Of a DNA stretch of 64,000 nucleotides, positions 52,468 through 61,612 are shown piece by piece. The stretch lies in NCBI RefSeq assembly GCF_038404985.1, contig NZ_JBBKBA010000001.1, positions 248,001 to 312,000 on the forward strand, given 5' to 3'. The stretch's first letter is position 1; each line of letters begins with the position of its first letter. A program made the position numbers and the translations under genes. The DNA comes from Ferrovibrio sp. MS7. GTDB lineage: Bacteria > Pseudomonadota > Alphaproteobacteria > Ferrovibrionales > Ferrovibrionaceae. The notes under the pieces were generated by a model that saw only the letters and a list, made by a program, of their open reading frames with translations, ran no database searches and was not told where the DNA came from.

Positions 52468-53391
52468 TCAGATCGGATCCCAGCCGATGACGTCGGCGGT
52501 GCGGCTGAGGGGCAGGAAATTCGCCTGCATCGCCGGCATGCCATGCTCGGCAATGGTCTGCGGCGTCCAGCCTTCGCCGCGATGCACCGAGCGGATCGGG
52601 CGATGCTGGCTGAAGAGATAAATCTCGTTCATGCGCGAGGCAAAGATTTGCCCGGTAACATGGATGGAAAGATCGCTGGCGAGATAGACCGCCAGCGGCG
52701 CGACCTTCTCCGGCCCCATCTGCTGCAGGCGCTCGACGCGGCGTTCCTTCTCCGGGTCTCCCTCGGTGGGGATGGTGCCGATCAGGCGGCTCCAGGCGAA
52801 CGGCGAAATGCAGTTGGAGCGCACGTTGAAGCGCTGCATATCGAGCGCGATGCCCTTGGACAGGCCGATGACGCCGAGCTTGGCGGCGGCATAGTTGCTC
52901 TGGCCGATATTGCCGATCAGGCCCGAGGTGGAGGTGAAATGCACATAGGAGCCGCTGTTCTGCTCCTTGAAATACGGCGCGGCGGCACGCGCGACATAGA
53001 AGCTGCCGAGCAGATGGACCTTGATCACCATCTCGAAATCCACCACCGACATGCGGTGGAAGATGCGGTCGCGCAGGATGCCGGCGTTGTTCACCACGCA
53101 GTCGATGCGGCCAAAATTGTCGATGGCGGTCTTGATGATGTTGTTGGCGCCAGCCGGCTCGGCGACGCTGTCGGTGTTGGCGGCGGCAATACCGCCGGCC
53201 TTGCGGATCTCATCCACCACCGACTGGGCCGGCGAGGCATCGGCACCATCGCCTTCCGGCGAACCGCCGAGATCGTTCACCACCACCTTGGCGCCTTGTT
53301 CTGCCGCCAGCACGGCGATGGAGCGGCCAATGCCGCGGCCGGCGCCGGTAACAACGATCACCTTGTCCTTGAGACACTGCTCGGATGCCAT
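52468..53391 (-). CDS. Short-chain dehydrogenase resembling the dehydrogenase domain of peroxisomal MFE-2, 307 aa
   Basis: Active SDR: TGAGRGIG (15-22), VVVNDLGG (37-43), NNAGILRD (101-108), S154, Y167 and K171 all present. The NDLGG and NAGILRD segments match human HSD17B4/MFE-2 and bacterial Hsd4A-type enzymes, which oxidise (3R)-hydroxyacyl-CoA. It has an extra C-terminal tail of about 60 residues. ATG 53391 is preceded by GAGGAGG. Operator cluster E lies about 65-100 bp upstream. Confidence 0.9.
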   Translation of the reverse strand: MASEQCLKDKVIVVTGAGRGIGRSIAVLAAEQGAKVVVNDLGGSPEGDGADASPAQSVVDEIRKAGGIAAANTDSVAEPAGANNIIKTAIDNFGRIDCVVNNAGILRDRIFHRMSVVDFEMVIKVHLLGSFYVARAAAPYFKEQNSGSYVHFTSTSGLIGNIGQSNYAAAKLGVIGLSKGIALDMQRFNVRSNCISPFAWSRLIGTIPTEGDPEKERRVERLQQMGPEKVAPLAVYLASDLSIHVTGQIFASRMNEIYLFSQHRPIRSVHRGEGWTPQTIAEHGMPAMQANFLPLSRTADVIGWDPI

Positions 53392-53451
53392 GTTTTCCTC
53401 CTCACGCATCGTTTGGCCGGCAACAGAAGCATATCCGTCCGGCTGTATTGT

Positions 53452-53493
53452 AAACTGTAATCTGTCTACAATCTTGAATCCTGTCAACCAATC
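53452..53493. promoter_or_regulatory. Regulon operator cluster E upstream of the MFE-2-like SDR
   Basis: AATCTGT-CT-ACAATCT (53459-53474) matches 11 of 14 positions. A perfect left half AAACTGT precedes it (53452-53458) and a third partial copy CCTGT-CA-ACC follows (53480-53489). TTGACA on the minus strand (53482-53487) is a -35 candidate. Confidence 0.55.
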
Positions 53494-53499
53494 GACTGC

Positions 53500-55029
53500 T
53501 CAAATCCGCCGCTCGGCATTCTGCCAATAGGGTTCACGCAGCCGCCGCTTCAGCAGCTTGCCGGCATCGTCGCGCGGCAGGTTGTCGCGGAACTCGATCA
53601 CCTTGGGCAGTTTGAAGCGGGCCAGGCGGGCGGCGAGGATGGCGCGGATCGCGGCCTCGCTGCTGCTGCCGTCCTGCACCACGATGGCCATCAGCGCCTC
53701 GCCGAATTCCGCATCCGGGATGCCGAACACGGCACAATCCTGCACGGCGGGAATCGAAAGCAGCGCCGACTCGATCTCGGTCGGGTAGATATTGACGCCG
53801 CCGGAAATCACCATGTCCTTCTTGCGGTCGCAGAGGAACAGGAAGCCATCGCCATCGAGATAGCCGATATCCCCGCCGGTGATCAGGCCATTGCGGCCGA
53901 TCTGGCGGCGGTCTTCATCGCGGTTGTGGTAGGTGAAGTCGGGCAGGAAATCGAGGCCGACATAAAGTTCGCCCGGCTGGTCCGGCGGCAGCAAAGCCCC
54001 ATCCTCGCCCACCACCTCGATCCGCGCACCGGCAATGGCGCGGCCGACCGTGCCGGGATGCGCCAGCCATTCGGTGCTGTCGCAGACCGCGACGACACTG
54101 GATTCGGTGGTGCCATACCATTCATGGATGATCGGGCCGAACCAGTCGATCATCGCCCGCTTCACATCCGGCGGGCAGGGCGCGGCGGCATGATGCACGG
54201 CGCGCAGCGAACTGAGATCGTAGCGCCGCCGCACCGCTTCCGGCAGCCGCAGCAGGCGCACGAACATGGTCGGCACCATCACGATATTGGTCAGGCGGTG
54301 CTTTTCCACCAGCCGCAGCAAATCCTCGGCATCGAATTTCGGCATCAGCACCAGACAATCGGCCACCTTTGCACCGGCGATGGCGAATACATTTGGCGCG
54401 GCATGATAGAGCGGTGCCGGCACCAGCAGGCGGATGCCGGCGCGCAGGCCATAGACCTCCTCGCGCATCCGCTCGAGCCGCGCGCGCTGCTCAGGCGTCG
54501 GTGGATTGCGCCGCACACCCTTCGGCTTGCCGGTGGTGCCCGAGGTATAGATGATGCTTTCCGGCGCCGGCACTGGCGGCTTGTCCCATACTGGCTGCGC
54601 CGCCAGCCATTCCTCGAAGCGCGTCATTCCGGCCGGCGCTGCAATCTTGGCGGCCGGTACGCCATAGGCCTCGCGCACTTCCGCCGGCACATCCGCGACA
54701 ATCACCGCGAAACGGCCACTGTTCAGCACAGCCGCCGGCACCAGGTCGAGCAAGTCGGCATGCACCAGCAGCACCTTGGCGGCGCAATCGCCCAGCACAT
54801 ACTCGATTTCCGGCGGCGCCAGATGCCAGTTCAGCGGCACGGCCCAGGCACCGAGCATGGCGGTGCCGAGACTGCATTCGATAAACGAGATTTCATTGCG
54901 CATCAGGATCGCCACCGCCGTGCCCGGCCCGATGCCAAGCGCGGCAAGACCGGAAGCGATACGCGCCGCGCGCTCATTCACCGTCGCTATCGGCCGAACC
55001 GTGGCGCCTGAAACAATCGCCCTGGTCAT
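53500..55029 (-). CDS. Acyl-CoA synthetase (AMP-forming), 509 aa
   Basis: Adenylate-forming ligase with YTSGTTGKPKGVRRNPPT, EWYGTTES, GLITGGDIGYLD, DRKKDMVISGGVNIYPTEIE and the final PRDDAGKLLKR. Length and motifs fit the FadD3/steroid-acid or benzoate-like ligases. The start overlaps the hydratase stop (ATGA), so it belongs to the operon coming from the dpp genes. It is the third AMP-forming ligase in this catabolic region. Confidence 0.92.
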   Translation of the reverse strand: MTRAIVSGATVRPIATVNERAARIASGLAALGIGPGTAVAILMRNEISFIECSLGTAMLGAWAVPLNWHLAPPEIEYVLGDCAAKVLLVHADLLDLVPAAVLNSGRFAVIVADVPAEVREAYGVPAAKIAAPAGMTRFEEWLAAQPVWDKPPVPAPESIIYTSGTTGKPKGVRRNPPTPEQRARLERMREEVYGLRAGIRLLVPAPLYHAAPNVFAIAGAKVADCLVLMPKFDAEDLLRLVEKHRLTNIVMVPTMFVRLLRLPEAVRRRYDLSSLRAVHHAAAPCPPDVKRAMIDWFGPIIHEWYGTTESSVVAVCDSTEWLAHPGTVGRAIAGARIEVVGEDGALLPPDQPGELYVGLDFLPDFTYHNRDEDRRQIGRNGLITGGDIGYLDGDGFLFLCDRKKDMVISGGVNIYPTEIESALLSIPAVQDCAVFGIPDAEFGEALMAIVVQDGSSSEAAIRAILAARLARFKLPKVIEFRDNLPRDDAGKLLKRRLREPYWQNAERRI

Positions 55030-55886
55030 GCGTAGACCATCTTGCCGTTATCCAGCACCACCACATTGCGCTCGACCACGCGGCAGCGGAAACCGGCCAG
55101 GCCGCTCTCCTGCTTCCAGATTTCGGTGCGGATCGTCTCGCCCGGATAGACCGGGGCCGAGAAACGCACATTGAGCTGCTTCAGCCGCGTCGCATCATTG
55201 TCGCAAAGGCTGCGGATCAGCGCCCGACCGGCCACGCCATAGGTGCAGAGGCCATGCAGGATCGGGCGTTCGAAACCGGCTGCCGTGGCAATCGCCGGAT
55301 CGGCATGCAGTGGGTTGTAGTCGCCATTCAGGCGATAGATCAGCGCCGAGTGTTTCCAGGTCGGCAGGTCGCAGACCAGATCCGGGGTGCCTTCCGGCAG
55401 CTTGTGCACCGGCTTGGCCGGGCCGGACGGACCACCGAAGCCGCCATCGGCGCGGGCGAAGCTGGAAAGGCCGACGGTGCAGACCAGTTCGCCGCTAACG
55501 GCATCGCTCAATTCACGCTTGATGTAGATCAGCGCCCCACGGCCCTGGCCCTTGTCGATGATCTCCTCGATATGCTGGCGGCCGACCAGCTTGCCGCTCG
55601 GCGGCAGCGGACGATGGATGGTGAGGAACTGCTCGCCATGCAACACATGGCGCCAGTCGACACCGGTATCGGGCTGCTTCAGCCAGAAGCCCGGCGAACA
55701 CAGCACTGTCGCCATGGTCGGTAGCGCCTGGATATTCTCCTCATAGGCAAAGCGAAGGTCGCGCGGATCGGTGGGATCATCGCCGCAGCAGGTGCCCACC
55801 GCATAGAGCAGGGTGTCGCGCGTGCCGTATTCCTGCACGATCGGCTCAAATTTGCGGTTCTTCAATGCTTCGTAGGAAATCGCCAT
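55026..55886 (-). CDS. Hydratase-2 (MaoC double hot-dog, MFE-2 type), 286 aa
   Basis: Double hot-dog enoyl-CoA hydratase. The catalytic motif YRLNGDYNPLHADP gives D189, N191 and H194; PILHGLCTYG and FSAPVYPGETI follow as in the hydratase domain of peroxisomal MFE-2. The product should be a (3R)-hydroxyacyl-CoA, which is the substrate expected for the SDR at 52468-53391. It lies 15 bp after the racemase gene and overlaps the ligase gene. Confidence 0.93.
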   Translation of the reverse strand: MAISYEALKNRKFEPIVQEYGTRDTLLYAVGTCCGDDPTDPRDLRFAYEENIQALPTMATVLCSPGFWLKQPDTGVDWRHVLHGEQFLTIHRPLPPSGKLVGRQHIEEIIDKGQGRGALIYIKRELSDAVSGELVCTVGLSSFARADGGFGGPSGPAKPVHKLPEGTPDLVCDLPTWKHSALIYRLNGDYNPLHADPAIATAAGFERPILHGLCTYGVAGRALIRSLCDNDATRLKQLNVRFSAPVYPGETIRTEIWKQESGLAGFRCRVVERNVVVLDNGKMVYA

Positions 55887-55901
55887 GACTATAGCCTCGC
55901 C

Positions 55902-57056
55902 TTACACCGCTGCCTGGATCGCCACCTTGTCGTCGATCAGCGCCTGGATCTCGTTTTCCGGGATGCCCCATTGCGCCAGGCCGGCGCGGGTTTTCTGCCC
56001 GGCACGCGAAGCCGGACCGGCGATTTCCGGCTTGGTGCGACTGAAGCGCGGCGCCGGCACTGGCTGCAGCACACCATCCACCTCGGTGAAGTTGCCGCGC
56101 GCCACGTTATGCGGATGCAATGGCGCCTCCAGCGGACTCAGCACCGGCGCGAAACAGGCATCGGTGCTTTCCAGCAACGCGCACCATTCGTCGCGCGTGC
56201 GGGTCTTGAACAGGGCCGTGAAACGCTCGCGCAAAACCGGCCAGCTGGCGGGATCGTTCTGGTCCGGCAGGCCGGCATCGGCAAGGCCGACCTTCTCCAG
56301 GAAAAGCTGGTAGAACCGCGCCTCGATGGGGCCGATGCAGATATAGCCGCCATCCTTGGTCTCGTAGCTGTCGTACCACGGGCGGCCGCCATCCAGCACA
56401 TTCTTGCCGCGCTCGTTGACCCAGCCTTTGCGTGCCAGGGCGCCGAACAGGAAACTGGCCAGCGAATTGACACCATCGACGATGGCGGCATCCACCACCT
56501 GGCCCTTGCCGGAACGCTCGCGCTCCCACAGGGCGCAGAGAATGCCGAACAGCATGTAGAGCGAACCGCCACCGAAATCGCCGATCAGATTGAGCGGTGG
56601 CACCGGGGCGCCGCCGGCGCGGCCGATGGCATGCAGCGCGCCGGTGATGGCAATATAGTTGATGTCATGGCCGGCGGCCTGGGAGAGCGGCCCATCCTGA
56701 CCCCAGCCGGTGATGCGGCCATAGACCAGCTTCGGATTGACCTTGGCGCAATCCTCCGGTCCAAGGCCGAGACGCTCCATCACACCGGGACGGAACCCTT
56801 CGATCAGCACATCGGCCTGCTGCACCAGGCGGCGCACCGTTTCCACCGCCTGCGGCTTCTTGAGATCGAGCGCGATGGACGGCCGGCCACGGTTCAGCAC
56901 TTCGAAACGCGGATCGCGCTCGCCCTTGGCGCCGACGGCATCGGCGCGGTCGATGCGCAGCACCTCGGCGCCCATATCGGACAGCATCATGGCGCAGAAC
57001 GGCCCCGGCCCGATGCCGGCCATCTCGATCACTTTCAGCCCTTTTAACGGTCCCAT
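55902..57056 (-). CDS. Alpha-methylacyl-CoA racemase (AMACR/CaiB-BaiF superfamily), 384 aa
   Basis: Type III CoA-transferase fold, but with AMACR specifics: catalytic H130 in AGHDINYIAITG and D160 in NLIGDFGGGS, spaced 30 residues as in characterised racemases, plus GKGQVVDAAIVDG. It interconverts (2R)- and (2S)-methylacyl-CoA so that a dehydrogenase can act. ATG 57056 is used, with GAGGAG upstream. Its position beside hydratase 2 and the MFE-2-like SDR reproduces the enzyme set of peroxisomal branched-chain oxidation. Confidence 0.92.
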   Translation of the reverse strand: MGPLKGLKVIEMAGIGPGPFCAMMLSDMGAEVLRIDRADAVGAKGERDPRFEVLNRGRPSIALDLKKPQAVETVRRLVQQADVLIEGFRPGVMERLGLGPEDCAKVNPKLVYGRITGWGQDGPLSQAAGHDINYIAITGALHAIGRAGGAPVPPLNLIGDFGGGSLYMLFGILCALWERERSGKGQVVDAAIVDGVNSLASFLFGALARKGWVNERGKNVLDGGRPWYDSYETKDGGYICIGPIEARFYQLFLEKVGLADAGLPDQNDPASWPVLRERFTALFKTRTRDEWCALLESTDACFAPVLSPLEAPLHPHNVARGNFTEVDGVLQPVPAPRFSRTKPEIAGPASRAGQKTRAGLAQWGIPENEIQALIDDKVAIQAAV

Positions 57057-57079
57057 ACGCTTCAAGCTCCTCTGGAAAA

Positions 57080-58111
57080 TCAGGTGACGGCGCCGGGCAG
57101 GACCAGTTCGCGCGCGCGGAAGCAGCGCACGCGGCCCTGGTCCAATGCCTCGATTTCAGGCCGCGCCACGCAGGCCGGCTGGGCATGGCCGCAGCGTTCG
57201 CGGAAACGGCAGCCCTGCGGCATGTTGGCGAAACTCGGCACCCGCCCGCCGATGGACGGCAGTGGTTTGCCGCGCAGGCTCAAGCGCGGCATCGACTGGA
57301 ACAGGGCCGAGGTATAGGGATGGCGCGGCGTGCGGTAGACGCTCTCGATCGAGGCATCCTCGACGATCTGGCCGGCATAGAGGATCAGCACGCGGGTGCA
57401 GAGTTCCGCCACCACGCCGAGATCATGGGTGATGAACAACAGCGCCGTGCCGGTATCCTCGCTGATCTTGTAGAGCAGATCGATGATCTGCGCCTGCACC
57501 GTCACGTCCAGCGCCGTGGTCGGCTCGTCGGCGATCAGCAGCTTGGGCCGGCAGACCAGCGCCATGGCGATCATCACACGCTGCTGCATGCCGCCGGAAA
57601 GCTGGTGCGGGTAATCATCATAGCGCCGCGCCGGCGACGGGATGCCAACCTCGGCCAGCGCCTCGATGGTGCGGGCGCGCGCCTCGCGCCTGCCGATGCC
57701 GGTATGGGCGCGCAGCGTTTCGGTAATCTGCTCGCCGATGGTGAAGACCGGATCAAGCGCGCGCATCGGCTCCTGGAAGATCATGCCAATGCGCGAGCCA
57801 GAAATCTGGCGCAGCTTCTCGCGCGGCATGTCGAGCAGGTTCTGCCCATCAAAATCGGCCCGCCCAGTGACGCGGGTGATCGGACGCGGCAGCAGGCCAA
57901 GCAGGGACAGGCCGGTGACGGTCTTGCCACAGCCGCTTTCGCCGACGATGCCGACGCGCTCGCCGGCATGCACCGTGAAGCTGATATCGTTGGCGGCCTG
58001 CATCAGGCCATGGGCCATGTCGAAATAGATATTCAGCTTGTCGACCACCAACAGGGGATCGGCGGCGCCGGACAAGGAAAGAGAGGGCGGGGTGTGTATC
58101 TGGCTGCTCAT
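57080..58111 (-). CDS. Dipeptide/oligopeptide-type ABC transporter ATP-binding protein (DppD-like), 343 aa
   Basis: Walker A GESGCGKT, signature [15 protein letters not shown], Walker [13 protein letters not shown] and a C-terminal cysteine cluster ([15 protein letters not shown]) typical of Opp/Dpp ATPases. It supplies energy for the permeases encoded upstream at 58119-59944. It is 7 bp after the DppC-like gene and 23 bp before the racemase gene, so transport and catabolic genes share a transcript. Confidence 0.94.
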   Translation of the reverse strand: MSSQIHTPPSLSLSGAADPLLVVDKLNIYFDMAHGLMQAANDISFTVHAGERVGIVGESGCGKTVTGLSLLGLLPRPITRVTGRADFDGQNLLDMPREKLRQISGSRIGMIFQEPMRALDPVFTIGEQITETLRAHTGIGRREARARTIEALAEVGIPSPARRYDDYPHQLSGGMQQRVMIAMALVCRPKLLIADEPTTALDVTVQAQIIDLLYKISEDTGTALLFITHDLGVVAELCTRVLILYAGQIVEDASIESVYRTPRHPYTSALFQSMPRLSLRGKPLPSIGGRVPSFANMPQGCRFRERCGHAQPACVARPEIEALDQGRVRCFRARELVLPGAVT

Positions 58112-58118
58112 GGCTGCC

Positions 58119-58988
58119 TCAGCGCCGCTTCTGGGTGGGATCGAGGATCACGCGCAGATTCTCACCAAGCGCGTTGAAGGTCAGTGCCGTCACCAGGATG
58201 GCAATGCCCGGCGCATACATCTGCGAGGGCGCGATTTCCATGTAGTGGTAAGCCCGGGCCAGCATGGCACCCCAACTCGGCTGCGGCGGCTGCACACCGA
58301 GGCCGAGAAAGCTGAGGCTGGCTTCCGCCAGCAGAGCGGTGGCCAGCAGCAAGGTCACCTGCACGATCACCGGCTGCACGGCATTCGGCAGAATGTGGCG
58401 CACGATCAGACGCGTGTTGCTGGCGCCGAAGCAGCGCGCGGCATCGACATAGAGTGCCTCGCGGCCGATCAGCGTCTGGCCGCGCACCAGGCGCGCGATG
58501 GTGGGCGAGAACACGATGCCGATGGCGATCATGCTGTTGGTCTGACCGACACCGAGCACGCCGGTGACGCCGATGGCGAGCACGATGGCCGGGAAGGACA
58601 GCATGGTGTCGATGGTGCGGCTGATGGCGGCATCAATCCAGCCGCCGCTGAAGCCGGCGATGAGGCCGAACGGCAAGCCGATGGCACAGGCCACCAGCAC
58701 CGCCAGCACACTGCCATACAATGTCAACGGCGCGCCCCAGATCAGGCGGCTCAGCACGTCGCGGCCGAGATCGTCGGTGCCGAGGATATAGACCGGACCG
58801 GCCGGAAGCAGCACATTGGCCGGGTTCTGCAGTGTCGGCGAGAACGGTGCCACCCAGGGCGCCGAGATCGACAGCGCCACCAGGAACAGCAGATAGGCGA
58901 TGCTGAGATAGAAGCCGGCGCGGCGCAGCACGGCATAGACGCCCGGCATCAGGCTGGCATTGCTCTGCAGCGTAGTGGGCTGGTTCAT
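58119..58988 (-). CDS. Dipeptide/oligopeptide-type ABC transporter permease (DppC-like), 289 aa
   Basis: Membrane subunit with a short cytoplasmic N-terminus, the LGTDDLGRDVLSRLIWGA motif after the first periplasmic loop, and an EAA-type loop (YVDAARCFGASNTRLIVRHI). Its start overlaps the DppB-like stop by 4 bp. It forms the pore with DppB. Confidence 0.94.
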   Translation of the reverse strand: MNQPTTLQSNASLMPGVYAVLRRAGFYLSIAYLLFLVALSISAPWVAPFSPTLQNPANVLLPAGPVYILGTDDLGRDVLSRLIWGAPLTLYGSVLAVLVACAIGLPFGLIAGFSGGWIDAAISRTIDTMLSFPAIVLAIGVTGVLGVGQTNSMIAIGIVFSPTIARLVRGQTLIGREALYVDAARCFGASNTRLIVRHILPNAVQPVIVQVTLLLATALLAEASLSFLGLGVQPPQPSWGAMLARAYHYMEIAPSQMYAPGIAILVTALTFNALGENLRVILDPTQKRR

Positions 58989-59944
58989 TTCTTCAACACC
59001 CGGGGGTCGAACACGGCGTAGAGGATTTCGATGATCAGGTTCACGGTGATGACGATCAGCACCATGGTGAGCATCACGCCCTGGATCACCGGATAGTCCT
59101 TGCCGGTGGCGGCACTCACCACCAGGCTGCCCATGCCGGAGATAGCGAACACCGCCTCGATCACCACGGTGCCGCCGAGCAGGCGATTGAACAGCAGTCC
59201 GATGACGGTGAGCAGCGTGACGCTGATATTCTTCAGGCCGTGCTTCCAGAAGATCAGGCGGCGCGGCAGGCCCTTGGCCAGCAGCGTGCGCATGTATTGC
59301 GAGGATTGCACTTCAAGCAGGGCCGACCGGGTCTGGCGGGCGACTTCGGCGACGCCGCTGGCGGCCAGCGCGATGGCTGGCAGGATGGCATGCCACACCG
59401 CGCCCCAGGGATTCACCGCCGGGCGCACCATGCCGGAAACCGGGAACCAGCCAAAGCCCATGGCGAAGATCGACACCAGAATCATGGCCAGCCAGAAGCT
59501 CGGCAACGCGATGCCGAGGGAAGCGAAGACCGTGACAAAGGAATCGACCGCCGAGCGCGGCCGCACCGAGGCGGTGATGCCGAGCGGGATACCAACCACC
59601 AGCGACAGCAGCATGGCCAGCGACACGACCAGCAGCGTGACCGGCAGGCGGCGCAGGATCGATTCCAGCACCGGCTCGCCAGACAGCATGGAGACAGACA
59701 TGTCTCCCTGCATCATCTTCCAGAGCCAGCTTGTGTATTGTTCCCAGAGCGGCCGGTCGAGGCCGTAGAGTACGCGGATTTCCTCGACACGCTCGCGGGT
59801 GGCATTCTCACCCGCGAGCGCAATGGCAACGTCGCCGGGGACAAGTTGCATCATCGCGAAGACCAGGAATGTCGCCACGATCAGCACCGGCCCGGCCTGG
59901 AACAGGCCGTGCAGGAGCAACCGTGCAATTCGCTTCGCTTTCAT
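58985..59944 (-). CDS. Dipeptide/oligopeptide-type ABC transporter permease (DppB-like), 319 aa
   Basis: Permease with six or so membrane segments. LVPGDVAIALAGENATRERVEEIRVLYGLDRPL in the first periplasmic loop and the final EILYAVFDPRVLKK are standard for DppB. It follows the binding-protein gene by 24 bp. Solutes of this family include peptides, opines, nickel and some modified acids. Confidence 0.94.
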   Translation of the reverse strand: MKAKRIARLLLHGLFQAGPVLIVATFLVFAMMQLVPGDVAIALAGENATRERVEEIRVLYGLDRPLWEQYTSWLWKMMQGDMSVSMLSGEPVLESILRRLPVTLLVVSLAMLLSLVVGIPLGITASVRPRSAVDSFVTVFASLGIALPSFWLAMILVSIFAMGFGWFPVSGMVRPAVNPWGAVWHAILPAIALAASGVAEVARQTRSALLEVQSSQYMRTLLAKGLPRRLIFWKHGLKNISVTLLTVIGLLFNRLLGGTVVIEAVFAISGMGSLVVSAATGKDYPVIQGVMLTMVLIVITVNLIIEILYAVFDPRVLKK

Positions 59945-59968
59945 GCCGCTTCCCTCCCCGGTATCCGG

Positions 59969-61564
59969 TCAGCCTTCGAGGGAGACGTCTTCGAAGCGTG
60001 GCTTGCCGAGCATGTTCGGCTTGTAGCCGCGCACCTTGGGCTGCATCGCCGCGATATCGGTCTGCAGGATCACCGGCACATAGAGCGCGTTGTCGCTGAT
60101 GATCTTCAGCGCCCGGCCGATGGCTTTCTTGCGCTCTTCGAGATCGAAGGTGGTGCGGCAATCCGCCATCGCCTTCTCCAGTTCCGGCACGCCCCACTTG
60201 CGCGCGGCGTTGATGAACGACTTGGGGTCGAACATGATGGAGAAGAACTGGCTCGGATCGGTGCGGCCGGTATAGACCGAGAAGGCGGCATTGCCGAGCT
60301 GCTCGCCCATATACTTGGCGCCAAGTTCGTTGCCGGGCACGGCGCGGAGCTGGATGCGGATGTTGGAGCGCTTGTACTGCTCCACCAGCACCTCGCCGCG
60401 CTGCTGCGAGCGCTGGTCGTTGTAGATATACATCTCGATATCGACGCCATTCGGATAGCCGGCTTCGGCCAGCAGCTTGCGCGCCAGTTCGGGATCGTAC
60501 TTGTAGGTGCCATCCAGTTCCTTGTTATAGGCCCAGTGCGAGCGCGGCAGGGTCTGGATGGTCGGCTCGGCGACCCCGGCCATGGTCAGCTTGTTGAACT
60601 CGTCGCGGTCGATGCCGTGGCACATGGCGAGGCGGACCTTGACGTTATCCAGCGGCGGCTTGGCGTAGTTGAGATAAAGGTGATAAGTCGCCACCGTCTG
60701 GCCCATCGCCAGGGTGAGGCCGGAACGCTCGACAATCGGAATCTGCTGCGGCGCGAGCTGGAACACGAAGTCGTTCTGCTTCGAGGTGACGGTGCGGAGC
60801 GCGGTATTCACTTCCGGGATGATCGAGACCACCAGTTCGTCGACCGGCGCTGCCTTCTTGTCCCAGTAATCGGCGAAGCGGGCATAGGTGATCTTCTCGG
60901 CGTCGAGCCAGCTCGTCACGCGCCAGGGGCCGGTGCCCACCGGATTGCGGTCGGAGCGGTCACCGGATTCCTTCACCGCCTTGGGCGACGACATCATGCC
61001 CGGACGGTCCGAGAGCACGGCGAGCAGCACCACGTCCGGCTCGGACAGCCTGAGCGTGATCTGGTAGGGACCGGTGACTTCGATGCTCTTGACGAAGATC
61101 AGGTCGATCTTGACGCGCGAGCGATCGTCGGTGCGGGCCCGTTCCAGGTTGAAACGCGCGGCTTCGGCATCGAATGGTGTGCCGTCATGGAACTTCACGC
61201 CCTGGCGCAGGTTCAGCACCAGGGTGGTGGGATCGGGATTGGACCAGGAAGTCGCCAGGCCCGGCTTCGGCATCAGGGTGTCGAGATCGATATTGATCAG
61301 CGACTCGAAGGCCGGGAACAGCAGGATATGGTCGCTGCCATGGCGCCCGGTGATCGGATCCATGCTGGTGGGATTATGCGGCGAGGCGATCTTCAGCGTG
61401 CCGCCGCGCTTCTGCGCCTGGGCGTCACCGCCGAAGATCGGCAGGCCGCCGGCCATGCTGCCGCCGGCGGCAAGGCCGAGCACCTGGAGCCATTGCCGGC
61501 GCGTCATGCTGTAGCGGCCAACGACTTCCTGCTCACCTGTGAAATGCTGTTCGTTGCTCGACAT
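59969..61564 (-). CDS. ABC transporter substrate-binding protein (DppA-like) with Tat-type signal, 531 aa
   Basis: Family 5 binding protein: GGTLKIASPHNPTSMDPITG, then LRQGVKFHDGTPFDAEAARFNLERAR and NPVGTGPW are diagnostic. The N-terminus carries a twin-arginine motif (MTRRQWLQVLG, residues 20-30) before a hydrophobic stretch, so it is probably exported folded. ATG 61564 is preceded by AAGGAGAGGAAC. The ligand is unknown; linkage to branched acyl-CoA genes suggests it need not be a peptide. Confidence 0.93.
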   Translation of the reverse strand: MSSNEQHFTGEQEVVGRYSMTRRQWLQVLGLAAGGSMAGGLPIFGGDAQAQKRGGTLKIASPHNPTSMDPITGRHGSDHILLFPAFESLINIDLDTLMPKPGLATSWSNPDPTTLVLNLRQGVKFHDGTPFDAEAARFNLERARTDDRSRVKIDLIFVKSIEVTGPYQITLRLSEPDVVLLAVLSDRPGMMSSPKAVKESGDRSDRNPVGTGPWRVTSWLDAEKITYARFADYWDKKAAPVDELVVSIIPEVNTALRTVTSKQNDFVFQLAPQQIPIVERSGLTLAMGQTVATYHLYLNYAKPPLDNVKVRLAMCHGIDRDEFNKLTMAGVAEPTIQTLPRSHWAYNKELDGTYKYDPELARKLLAEAGYPNGVDIEMYIYNDQRSQQRGEVLVEQYKRSNIRIQLRAVPGNELGAKYMGEQLGNAAFSVYTGRTDPSQFFSIMFDPKSFINAARKWGVPELEKAMADCRTTFDLEERKKAIGRALKIISDNALYVPVILQTDIAAMQPKVRGYKPNMLGKPRFEDVSLEG

Positions 61565-61612
61565 GTTCCTCTCCTTGATCCGTTGTTTGGTTGTTATTGG
61601 TCAGTTACGACT

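Noticed and set aside
55902-57056. Simple annotation as a CaiB/BaiF CoA-transferase
   Set aside because: GHDINY and GDFGGG with the His-Asp spacing of 30 are specific to alpha-methylacyl-CoA racemases, although CoA-transfer is not formally excluded.
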